Assembly: GCF_023611505.1 (NCBI RefSeq)
Contig: NZ_CP097843.1
Location: 930,001 to 994,000, forward strand
Source of the DNA: Streptococcus oralis
Lineage (GTDB): Bacteria > Bacillota > Bacilli > Lactobacillales > Streptococcaceae
Reading direction: 5' to 3'
DNA length: 64,000 nt
Shown in pieces: positions 54,917 to 64,000 of the stretch; the stretch's first letter is position 1; every line of letters begins with the position of its first letter. The translations under genes were made by a program, and so were the position numbers. The notes beneath the pieces were generated by a model. It worked only from the letters and a program-made list of their open reading frames with translations, made no database searches and was not told where the DNA came from.

Positions 54917-56635
54917 TTATTTCACAAACGCATTGATTTCCGCTTCGATGTTAGCAATCTTAGCTTGTGAATCTTCGTTGCTTTCACCCACAACGGCAAT
55001 GTAGAACTTGATTTTTGGTTCTGTACCTGAAGGGCGAACTGCAATCCATGAACCGTCAGCAAGTGTATATTTCAACACATCACTTGGAGGAGTAGTCAAA
55101 GTTGTCACAGTACCATCTGTAGCAGTAGAAGTTTGTGCTTTGAAGTCTTCTACAACAGTGATAGCTGTTGCGTTCCATTCTTTCGGAGCATTGTTACGGA
55201 ATTTAGCCATGATTGCTTTGATTTGTTCTGCACCATCGACACCAGAAAGGGTAACAGAGATGGTTTTTTCAGCGTAGTAGCCGTATTCTTTGTAGATTTC
55301 TTCGATACCATCAGCAAGTGTCAAACCACGTGAACGGTAGTAGGCGGCAAGTTCAGCCACGACTAGAACGGCTTGGATGGCGTCTTTATCACGTACGAAT
55401 GGTTTAATCAAGTAACCGAAGCTTTCTTCAAATCCCATCATGTAAGTGTGATTGTGTTTTTCTTCAAATTCTTGGATTTTCTCTGCGATGAATTTGAAAC
55501 CAGTCAAAACGTTGAACATGGTTGCGCCGTAGCTTTCAGCAATCTTCGTTACCAAGTCAGTTGATACGATGGATTTGCAGAGAGCAGCATTTTCAGGAAG
55601 AGTTCCAGCACTCTTATGAGCTTCCAAGATGTATTTAGCCATGATAGCACCGATTTGGTTACCTGAAAGGTTGAGGTAGCTCCCATCTTTTTGAAGAACT
55701 TCAACACCAACACGGTCAGCGTCTGGGTCAGTCGCCACAAGAACATCAGCACCAACTTGACGGCCGAGTTCTTCAGCAAGTGCAAAGGCTGCTTGGTTTT
55801 CTGGGTTTGGAGATTTAACAGTTGAGAAATCTGGATCTGGAGTTGCTTGAGCTTCAACGACTTGAACTGAGTCAAATCCTGCTTGAGCAAGAGCACGACG
55901 GGCCAACATTTCACCAGTACCATGAAGTGGTGTGTAGACAATCTTCATGTCTTTACCAAACTCTTCAATCAAGGTTGGGTTGATGTTTACGTCTTTGACT
56001 TCTTTAAGGTATTCTACATCGACAGCTTCGCCGATAACTTCAATCAAGCCAGAAGCTTTTTCAGCTTCCACATCAGCAACTTCCACAGCGAATGGGTTTT
56101 CGATAGCACGGATGTAAGTAGTCAAAGCGTCCGCATCGTGTGGAGGCATTTGTCCACCGTCTTCACCGTAAACCTTGTAACCGTTAAATGGAGCAGGGTT
56201 ATGGCTGGCAGTAATCATGATACCTGCAAAACAGTTGAGGTGACGAACTGCAAATGAGAGTTCTGGAGTTGGACGAAGGCTTTCAAATACGTAAGATTTG
56301 ATACCATGTTTTGCAAGAACTGCCGCAGATTCAAAGGCAAACTCAGGTGAGAAGTGACGACTATCGTAGGCAATTGCCACACCACGTTCTTTTTCATTTC
56401 CACCTTTTGACTCAATCAAACGAGCCAATCCTTCAGTTGCTTGACGAACAACATAGATGTTGATGCGGTTTGTACCGGCACCGATCAAGCCACGCATACC
56501 TGCAGTACCAAATTCAAGATTGGTGTAGAAAGCATCTTCTTTTGTTTTTTCGTCCATATTTTCCAAATCTTGACGAAGGTAGTCTGGAAGGTCGGCAAAA
56601 TCGACCCATTTTTGATAATTTTCTTGGTAAGTCAT
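54917..56635 (-). CDS. pgcA: Phosphoglucomutase / phosphomannomutase family
   Basis: A 572-residue alpha-D-phosphohexomutase interconverting glucose-1- and glucose-6-phosphate, needed for UDP-glucose and so for capsule and lipoteichoic acid glycolipids. The phospho-serine loop is MITASHNPAPFNGYK (about residues 138-152), the metal loop ATDPDADRVGVE, the sugar loop GFEESFGYL and the phosphate loop VRPSGTEPKIKFY. The length fits the PgcA/YhxB group. A promoter with an extended -10 lies at 56672-56680 and the SD AAAGGAG precedes the ATG. Confidence 0.94.
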   Translation of the reverse strand: MTYQENYQKWVDFADLPDYLRQDLENMDEKTKEDAFYTNLEFGTAGMRGLIGAGTNRINIYVVRQATEGLARLIESKGGNEKERGVAIAYDSRHFSPEFAFESAAVLAKHGIKSYVFESLRPTPELSFAVRHLNCFAGIMITASHNPAPFNGYKVYGEDGGQMPPHDADALTTYIRAIENPFAVEVADVEAEKASGLIEVIGEAVDVEYLKEVKDVNINPTLIEEFGKDMKIVYTPLHGTGEMLARRALAQAGFDSVQVVEAQATPDPDFSTVKSPNPENQAAFALAEELGRQVGADVLVATDPDADRVGVEVLQKDGSYLNLSGNQIGAIMAKYILEAHKSAGTLPENAALCKSIVSTDLVTKIAESYGATMFNVLTGFKFIAEKIQEFEEKHNHTYMMGFEESFGYLIKPFVRDKDAIQAVLVVAELAAYYRSRGLTLADGIEEIYKEYGYYAEKTISVTLSGVDGAEQIKAIMAKFRNNAPKEWNATAITVVEDFKAQTSTATDGTVTTLTTPPSDVLKYTLADGSWIAVRPSGTEPKIKFYIAVVGESNEDSQAKIANIEAEINAFVK

Positions 56636-56671
56636 AGAGTATCTCCTTTATCTATTGCTTTAATCGCTTTC

Positions 56672-56680
56672 ATTATATCA
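56672..56680 (-). promoter_or_regulatory. Extended -10 promoter of pgcA
   Basis: On the minus strand TGATATAAT, 37 bases upstream of the ATG. Confidence 0.6.
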
Positions 56681-56827
56681 CGATTTGATATTTTAGTAAA
56701 ACGTTAGCATAACTTAAAATGTAGGAAATTTACTTTTATTTCATTGTAGAAGAACAGCCCTATACGCTTTCTAATGAAAAAGAAGATGAATAGTTCGGGT
56801 TTATGACTTGAACTTTTTTCATTGCAA

Positions 56828-56856
56828 TTGTGCAAAAGAGAAAAAGATAGTAAAAT
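56828..56856 (+). promoter_or_regulatory. Promoter placing the ABC-F transcript start at its ATG
   Basis: TTGTGC (56828-56833), 17 bp, TAAAAT (56851-56856), then six bases (AGATGT) and the ATG at 56863. No SD. Confidence 0.6.
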
Positions 56857-56862
56857 AGATGT

Positions 56863-58764
56863 ATGATTATTTTACAAGCCAATAAAATTGAACGTTCTTT
56901 TGCAGGCGAGCTTTTGTTTGATAATATAAACCTGCAGGTAGATGAACGAGACCGAATTGCTCTTGTTGGGAAAAATGGTGCTGGTAAGTCCACACTTTTG
57001 AAGATTTTGGTTGGAGAAGAGGAGCCAACTAGTGGAGAAATCAATAAGAAAAAAGAAATCTCTCTGTCTTACCTAGTACAAGATAGCCGTTTTGAGTCTG
57101 AAAATACCATTTATGAAGAAATGCTCCATGTCTTTGATGACTTGCGTCGAACCGAGAAGCAACTTCGTCAGATGGAGTTGGAGATGGGTGAAAAATCTGG
57201 TGAAGGTTTGGATAAACTGATGTCAGATTATGACCGTTTGTCAGAGAATTTCCGCCAGGCAGGTGGTTTTACCTACGAAGCAGACATTCGAGCGATTTTA
57301 AATGGATTTAAGTTCGATGAGTCTATGTGGCAGATGAAAATTGCCGAGCTTTCTGGTGGTCAAAACACCCGTCTTGCTCTTGCTAAAATGCTCCTCGAAA
57401 AACCAAATCTCTTGGTCTTAGATGAACCTACCAACCATTTGGATATTGATACGATAGCCTGGTTGGAGAATTACTTGGTAAATTATAGCGGTGCTCTCAT
57501 TATTGTCAGCCATGACCGCTATTTCTTGGATAAGGTTGCGACGATTACGCTCGATTTGACCAAACATTCCTTGGATCGTTATGTGGGGAATTACTCTCGT
57601 TTTGTCGAGCTAAAGGAGCAAAAGCTAGCAACTGAAGCAAAAAACTATGAAAAGCAACAGAAGGAAATTGCTGCTCTGGAAGACTTTGTCAATCGAAATC
57701 TAGTACGAGCTTCGACAACCAAACGTGCCCAATCTCGGCGTAAGCAACTAGAAAAAATGGAGCGCATAGATAAGCCTGAATCTGGCAAGAAATCAGCCAA
57801 TATGACCTTCCAGTCTGAAAAAATATCTGGTAATGTTGTCCTGACAGTTGAAAATGCGGCTATTGGCTATGATGGGGAAATATTGTCAGAGCCAATCAAC
57901 CTAGACCTTCGTAAGATGAATGCTGTTGCCATCGTTGGACCAAACGGCATCGGGAAGTCAACCTTTATCAAGTCAATAGTTGGTCAGATTCCTTTTATCA
58001 AGGGAGAAAAGCGATTTGGTGCCAATGTTGAGGTTGGCTACTATGATCAGACCCAAAGCAAGTTAACACCTAGTAATACTGTACTCGATGAACTCTGGAA
58101 TGATTTTAAACTGACACCGGAAGTTGAAATCCGTAATCGGCTAGGCGCTTTCCTTTTTTCAGGTGACGATGTTAAAAAATCAGTTGGCATGTTGTCTGGT
58201 GGTGAACGCGCTCGTTTGTTACTTGCTAAACTGTCTATGGAGAACAATAACTTCTTGATTCTTGACGAGCCGACCAACCACTTGGATATTGATAGCAAGG
58301 AAGTGCTAGAAAATGCCTTGATCGACTTTGATGGAACCCTTCTTTTTGTCAGCCACGACCGTTACTTTATTAACCGTGTGGCCACTCATGTTTTGGAATT
58401 GTCTGAGAATGGTTCGACTCTTTACTTGGGAGATTACGACTACTATGTTGATAAGAAGGCTGAAATGGAAGTCAGCCGGACAGAAGAAGTTTCAACTAGC
58501 AATCAAGCAAAAGAAGCAAGTCCAGCTAATGATTATCAAGCCCAGAAAGAAAGTCAAAAAGAAGTTCGCAAGCTCATGCGACAAATCGAGAACTTGGAGG
58601 CTGAAATCGAAGGGCTAGAAAATCAAAGTCAAGCCCTCTCTGAACAAATGTTGGAAACCAATGATGCCGAAAAACTCATGGAGTTGCAGGCTGAACTGGA
58701 CAAAATTAGCCATCGTCAGGAAGAGGCTATGCTTGAGTGGGAAGAATTATCGGAGCAGGTGTAA
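56863..58764 (+). CDS. ABC-F family ATPase (Uup/YfmR-like)
   Basis: A 633-residue soluble protein with two ABC domains: Walker A GKNGAGKSTLL and GPNGIGKSTFI, signatures LSGGQNTRLALA and LSGGERARLLLA, Walker B LLVLDEPTNHLDIDT and FLILDEPTNHLDIDS. The inter-domain linker (about 240-310) is the ribosome-contacting arm, and a C-terminal coiled coil (about 545-630) is the Uup/YfmR hallmark. ABC-F proteins act on stalled ribosomes, and some protect from antibiotics; housekeeping members ease difficult peptide bonds. This one looks like the housekeeping group. The Rgg-like regulator follows at once. Confidence 0.9.
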   Translation: MIILQANKIERSFAGELLFDNINLQVDERDRIALVGKNGAGKSTLLKILVGEEEPTSGEINKKKEISLSYLVQDSRFESENTIYEEMLHVFDDLRRTEKQLRQMELEMGEKSGEGLDKLMSDYDRLSENFRQAGGFTYEADIRAILNGFKFDESMWQMKIAELSGGQNTRLALAKMLLEKPNLLVLDEPTNHLDIDTIAWLENYLVNYSGALIIVSHDRYFLDKVATITLDLTKHSLDRYVGNYSRFVELKEQKLATEAKNYEKQQKEIAALEDFVNRNLVRASTTKRAQSRRKQLEKMERIDKPESGKKSANMTFQSEKISGNVVLTVENAAIGYDGEILSEPINLDLRKMNAVAIVGPNGIGKSTFIKSIVGQIPFIKGEKRFGANVEVGYYDQTQSKLTPSNTVLDELWNDFKLTPEVEIRNRLGAFLFSGDDVKKSVGMLSGGERARLLLAKLSMENNNFLILDEPTNHLDIDSKEVLENALIDFDGTLLFVSHDRYFINRVATHVLELSENGSTLYLGDYDYYVDKKAEMEVSRTEEVSTSNQAKEASPANDYQAQKESQKEVRKLMRQIENLEAEIEGLENQSQALSEQMLETNDAEKLMELQAELDKISHRQEEAMLEWEELSEQV

Positions 58765-58766
58765 AG

Positions 58767-59630
58767 ATGGAACATCTTGGAAAGGTATTTCGTGAATTTC
58801 GAACTAGTGGAAAGTACTCATTAAAGGAAGCAGCGGGAGATTCTTGCTCTACCTCTCAGTTATCTCGCTTTGAGCTTGGCGAGTCTGATCTAGCAGTTTC
58901 CCGTTTCTTTGAGATTTTGGATAATATTCACGTGACTGTTGAAAATTTTATGGACAAAGCTAGGGATTTTCAAAATCATGAACACGTTGCCTTGATGGCG
59001 CAGATTATTCCGCTTTACTACTCAAATGATATTGCAGGTTTTCAACAACTTCAAAAAGAACAACTACAGAAAGCGAAGAGTTCGACCAATCCCCTCTATT
59101 TTGAGCTGAATTGGATTCTGCTACAAGGCCTTATTTGTCAGAGAGATACTCGTTACACGATGAGGCAGAGTGATTTGGATAAGGTCGCAGATTATCTTTT
59201 CAAAACGGAAGAATGGACTATGTATGAGTTGATTCTTTTTGGTAATCTCTATACTTTCTACAATGTGGACTATGTATCTCGGATTGGTAGAGAAGTCATG
59301 GAGCGAGAAGAGTACTACAAAGAAATTGGTCGCCATCGAAAACTCGTTCTGATTCTAGCCCTTAACTGTTACCAACATTGTTTGGAAAACCGTTCCTTTA
59401 CGGATGCGGACTATTTCGAAAGTTATGTAGAGAAGCTGATTGGAAATGGTATCAAGCTTTATGAGCGCAATATCTTTCATTATCTAAAGGGTTTTGCCCT
59501 CTACCAGAGAGACTTGAAAGAAGAGGGTTGTTGTCAGATGCAGGAAGCCATGCATATTTTTGAAGTACTTGGACTTCCAGAGCAAGTGGCCTATTATCAG
59601 GAACATTATGAAAAATTTATAAATCCTTAA
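58767..59630 (+). CDS. Rgg/GadR/MutR-family transcriptional regulator
   Basis: 287 residues from the ATG at 58767, two bases after the ABC-F stop; SD-like GGAG and AGGTG precede it. The N-terminal HTH_XRE (about residues 4-60; SLKEAAGD, STSQLSRFELGESDLAVSRF) is followed by a TPR-like helical region to the end, the pattern of Rgg regulators that read short peptides. I see no SHP-like peptide ORF beside it, so its inducer is unknown. It may be co-transcribed with the ABC-F gene. Confidence 0.85.
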   Translation: MEHLGKVFREFRTSGKYSLKEAAGDSCSTSQLSRFELGESDLAVSRFFEILDNIHVTVENFMDKARDFQNHEHVALMAQIIPLYYSNDIAGFQQLQKEQLQKAKSSTNPLYFELNWILLQGLICQRDTRYTMRQSDLDKVADYLFKTEEWTMYELILFGNLYTFYNVDYVSRIGREVMEREEYYKEIGRHRKLVLILALNCYQHCLENRSFTDADYFESYVEKLIGNGIKLYERNIFHYLKGFALYQRDLKEEGCCQMQEAMHIFEVLGLPEQVAYYQEHYEKFINP

Positions 59631-59710
59631 ATTTCCCAAATAAGGGAAAAGCGAAGAGACTCTTTTCAGTTTTGATACAATAGTTTCAAAATTTGAGAGG
59701 AGCTTTTTAT

Positions 59711-60889
59711 ATGAATCGACATGCAGTACAGTTGATTAGTCGTGGTGCTATTAATAAGATAGGAAATATGCTCTATGATTATGGAAACAGTGTTTGGTTG
59801 GCGTCAATGGGAACGATAGGGCAGACTGTTCTTGGGATTTATCAAATTTCTGAGTTGGTTACATCGATTCTAGTCAATCCCTTTGGCGGAGTGATTTCAG
59901 ACCGCTTTTCGCGTCGCAAAATTTTGATGACGACAGACTTGGTTTGTGGTATTCTCTGTTTAGCTATTTCTTTCATCAGAAATGATAGCTTGATGATTGC
60001 TGCCTTGATTTTTGCCAATATTGTTCAGGCGGTTGCCTTTGCATTTTCTCGTACAGCCAATAAAGCCATTATAACTGAGGTTGTAGAGAAAGACGAGATT
60101 GTGACCTATAATGCTCGCTTAGAGCTCGTTTTGCAGGTTGTAGGTGTTAGCTCCCCTGTACTTTCTTTCCTCGTTTTACAATTTGCCAGTCTCCATATGA
60201 CGCTCGTTTTAGATGCCATTAGTTTTTTCATCGCATTTACATTAGTAGCTTTTCTCCCCCAAAAAGAGACTCAAAAACAAGAGAAGAAGACTTTCAACTG
60301 GAAAAATATTTTTTCTGATATGAAAGAAGGACTTGACTATATCTGGCGCCAGCAAGAGATCTTTTTCCTTTTGTTAGTAGCTTCCAGTGTTAATTTCTTT
60401 TTTGCAGCTTTTGAATTTCTCCTCCCCTTTTCAAATCGGCTTTACGGGGCAGAAGGAGCTTATGCAAGTATTTTGACTATGGGGGCAATTGGTTCGATTA
60501 TCGGAGCTCTTCTAGCTAGTAAAATAAAGGCAAGTGTTTATAATCTTTTGATTCTATTGGTTTTGACTGGAGTTGGAGTTTTTGTGATGGGGTTACCACT
60601 GCCAACTTTTCTTTCCTTTTCGGGAAATTTAGTTTGTGAACTGTTTATGACAATTTTTAATATTCATTTTTTTACTCAGGTTCAAACCAAGGTTGAAAGT
60701 GAATATTTGGGTAGAGTATTAAGTACAATTTTTACTTTAGCCATTCTATTTATGCCGATTGCAAAAGGCTTTATGACGGTGCTGCCAAGCGTACATCTCT
60801 CTTCTTTCCTGATAATCGGAAGTGGAGTTGTTATCCTGTCTTGTCTATCCCTTATTTATGTACGAAGTCATTTTGAAAAAGAGTCCTAA
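59711..60889 (+). CDS. MFS-family transporter
   Basis: 392 residues from the ATG at 59711 (SD GAGAGGAG); a TTG at 59693 overlaps the SD and is rejected. Ten to twelve spans, with the MFS loop 2-3 motif GGVISDRFSRRKILM (about residues 57-71). It resembles MFS drug or macrolide exporters without specific marks. Sitting after an Rgg-like regulator it could be its target, but a separate -10 (TGATACAAT, near 59672-59680) suggests its own promoter. The substrate is unknown. Confidence 0.83.
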   Translation: MNRHAVQLISRGAINKIGNMLYDYGNSVWLASMGTIGQTVLGIYQISELVTSILVNPFGGVISDRFSRRKILMTTDLVCGILCLAISFIRNDSLMIAALIFANIVQAVAFAFSRTANKAIITEVVEKDEIVTYNARLELVLQVVGVSSPVLSFLVLQFASLHMTLVLDAISFFIAFTLVAFLPQKETQKQEKKTFNWKNIFSDMKEGLDYIWRQQEIFFLLLVASSVNFFFAAFEFLLPFSNRLYGAEGAYASILTMGAIGSIIGALLASKIKASVYNLLILLVLTGVGVFVMGLPLPTFLSFSGNLVCELFMTIFNIHFFTQVQTKVESEYLGRVLSTIFTLAILFMPIAKGFMTVLPSVHLSSFLIIGSGVVILSCLSLIYVRSHFEKES

Positions 60890-60931
60890 TTTCTATTTTT
60901 TTAGAAAATATTTCACTACGAACCATTTTTC

Positions 60932-60960
60932 AGCCCTTCTCTATTGTGAGGAGGGCTTCA
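60932..60960 (+). terminator. Possible terminator after the MFS gene
   Basis: AGCCCTTCTC-TATTGT-GAGGAGGGCT (one wobble) followed by TCATTT; the T-run is weak. Confidence 0.65.
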
Positions 60961-60962
60961 TT

Positions 60963-62938
<1,976 letters not shown>

Positions 62939-63021
62939 AGAATAGTTGAAAACTAGATGTTAGATAGTCTGAAACTATCTCTCCTGATGTATTTTTATAT
63001 CTATTAAGGCTATTCTCTATT

Positions 63022-63052
63022 GTGCTGAAATTCCCGCTAAATTCTTCAGCAC
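63022..63052 (+). other. Hairpin between ligA and the pullulanase gene
   Basis: GTGCTGAA and TTCAGCAC pair perfectly around a 15-nt loop. It lacks a T-run on the plus strand, so it may be an operator or an mRNA structure and not a classic terminator. Confidence 0.5.
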
Positions 63053-63068
63053 CACATAAAAAAATTGA

Positions 63069-63096
63069 AATTAGGAATTAGGAATTAGGAATTAGG
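63069..63096 (+). repeat. Four perfect AATTAGG repeats at the pullulanase ribosome-binding site
   Basis: Four uninterrupted 7-base units, ending seven bases before the ATG at 63104. Each unit carries AGG(A), so the last one supplies the SD (TTAGGA). Confidence 0.85.
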
Positions 63097-63103
63097 AAAA
63101 GAA

Positions 63104-64000
63104 ATGTATAGATACCCAGTAGTCATCCATTTTCACCGAAAAAATGGAGATTATGATGCCTGTTCATTCAGTAGAAAACAGGCAGATATTAAAGAAAATT
63201 TGTATTATGAAAATGACTATTTTGGAGCCAAATTCTCCTTTACCGTCATAAGTGCAGAAAGGCTCGATACTCTGACCTTTTCTGTCGAAATAGTTGGAAA
63301 GGCAAAAGACTATCTCCTACGGTTTAACCATTATCCACTGTTGACTGAGGTTTGGATCTTAGATGGTGATGAGACAGTTTATTATTCTGAAAATCCAGCC
63401 ATTGCAAGTCCTTTCTATAAAGATCAAAACCCTTTTGCTTTTGATAAAGCCTTTCACAGTGAAAGTTTTGATCATCATTGGGGATACCAAGGAGAGTTGG
63501 GGTATAGTATCTCAGACTACCAGACAAGCTTTAAACTTTGGGCTCCTACAGCTACAGCGGTTCAAGTGGTTGTCTATGAAAATACCAGCAACGATGCGCC
63601 GGTTTGGAAAACCTTTAATCTAGAGCGTGGGAATAGCTATTCATACAGTCATAAGTACAATACTATTGGTCTTTGGAGTGTAGATCTAGATGAAAATCTT
63701 GCAGGTAAAGCTTATCAGTACCAGGTTGAGTTTCCGCACCACCAGACTTTGACACGAGATCCTTATACAACTGCAACAAGTCCTGATGGAAAACGTTCCG
63801 TCATTCTCTCTCAGCAAGATAGACAGGTAGCAGGATTCGAAGTTAAACATGGGACAGATGCTCCTTGGCGTTTGGAAAATCCATGTAAAGCAGTTATCTG
63901 TGAAATGCATATTCGTGATTTTACAAAATCACCGACATCTGGAGTTCCAGAAAACCTTCGAGGGACCTTCCTTGGGGCTGCCCAGACTGGAACGGTTAAC
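63104..64000 (+). CDS. pulA: Type I pullulanase, N-terminal part (runs off the window)
   Basis: Open frame from the ATG at 63104 to the window end (299 codons, no stop). The N-terminus MYRYPVVIHFHRKNGDYDA begins a small domain, then FKLWAPTATAVQVVVYE (about residues 145-161) opens a CBM48 module. RDPYTTATSPDGKRSV and AVICEMHIRDFTKSP (about 264-278) lead into the GH13 barrel, as in type I pullulanases that cut alpha-1,6 branches. There is no signal peptide, so this is the cytoplasmic type acting on glycogen or imported dextrins. In pneumococcus I recall a homologue directly after ligA, as here. The catalytic residues lie beyond the window. Confidence 0.9.
   Translation, partial: MYRYPVVIHFHRKNGDYDACSFSRKQADIKENLYYENDYFGAKFSFTVISAERLDTLTFSVEIVGKAKDYLLRFNHYPLLTEVWILDGDETVYYSENPAIASPFYKDQNPFAFDKAFHSESFDHHWGYQGELGYSISDYQTSFKLWAPTATAVQVVVYENTSNDAPVWKTFNLERGNSYSYSHKYNTIGLWSVDLDENLAGKAYQYQVEFPHHQTLTRDPYTTATSPDGKRSVILSQQDRQVAGFEVKHGTDAPWRLENPCKAVICEMHIRDFTKSPTSGVPENLRGTFLGAAQTGTVN

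Noticed and set aside
58400..59711. A short hydrophobic signalling peptide (SHP) next to the Rgg-like regulator
   Set aside because: Looked on both strands around the regulator and in 59631-59710; no SD plus short hydrophobic ORF was found.
62960..62985. GATAGT-CTGAA-ACTATC after ligA as terminator
   Set aside because: Only a 6-bp AT-rich stem without a T-run; too weak to call.

Overview
The window is a low-GC Gram-positive chromosome segment that reads as a mitis-group Streptococcus (S. mitis / S. oralis / S. pneumoniae relatives). The evidence is gene content and protein sequence: a split CoaB and CoaC, a GlnPQ-type transporter with two fused binding domains, a single-membrane-span VicK with VicR and VicX, an iron-sulfur-less MutY, RelQ, niacin and pantothenate ECF genes, and many extended -10 promoters (TnTGnTATAAT). 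Almost everything is core metabolism or housekeeping. I see no rRNA, CRISPR array, insertion sequence or prophage.

Layout. 1-1851: the end of a type IV restriction system (McrB fragment, McrC). 2024-8622: guaC behind a strong promoter and a short leader, tRNA-Arg(CCG), rnc-smc, ribF. 8706-13583: a TIGR03943-type protein, its permease and a 43-residue protein on the minus strand, then tex, sprT and a PspC-domain protein. 13688-19527: two divergent peptide-related ABC transporters, one of the lactococcin-972 exporter/immunity type (minus) and one BceAB-like (plus, preceded by a 36-residue ORF). Between them lies a perfect TTACA-N4-TGTAA inverted repeat. 19567-24881: a VIT-family transporter, two HAD phosphatases with ftsY, and zwf. 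25031-31127: glutamine/polar amino-acid ABC transporter, CPBP protease, uvrB. 31208-33940: a variable, AT-rich spot with two unrecognised membrane proteins (one broken by an in-frame TGA), mutX, and a methyltransferase bracketed by a 260-bp imperfect direct repeat. 33828-38762: niaR-niaX, the coaB-coaC-panT operon, fhs. 38945-50248: pcrA, radC, a glutamine amidotransferase, rex, two small DUF proteins, a cysteine desulfurase, prs, a CYTH protein, relQ-nadK-rluD-pta. 50331-54426: mutY, vicR-vicK-vicX. 54459-64000: a thioredoxin-like protein, pgcA, an ABC-F protein, an Rgg-like regulator, an MFS exporter, ligA, and the start of a pullulanase gene that runs off the end.

Themes. Cofactor supply recurs (niacin uptake and control, pantothenate uptake and CoA synthesis, NAD kinase, riboflavin kinase, one-carbon folate), as does genome maintenance (uvrB, pcrA, mutY, mutX, ligA, smc, radC). 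The observations I rate highest are the 260-bp repeat around the methyltransferase, six genes whose ATG sits exactly where transcription should start (probable leaderless mRNAs), the BceR-type operator between two divergent peptide transporters, and a hairpin that buries the radC ribosome-binding site. Compared with S. pneumoniae gene order as I remember it, several blocks that are neighbours there are separated here, so the window is syntenically mosaic.
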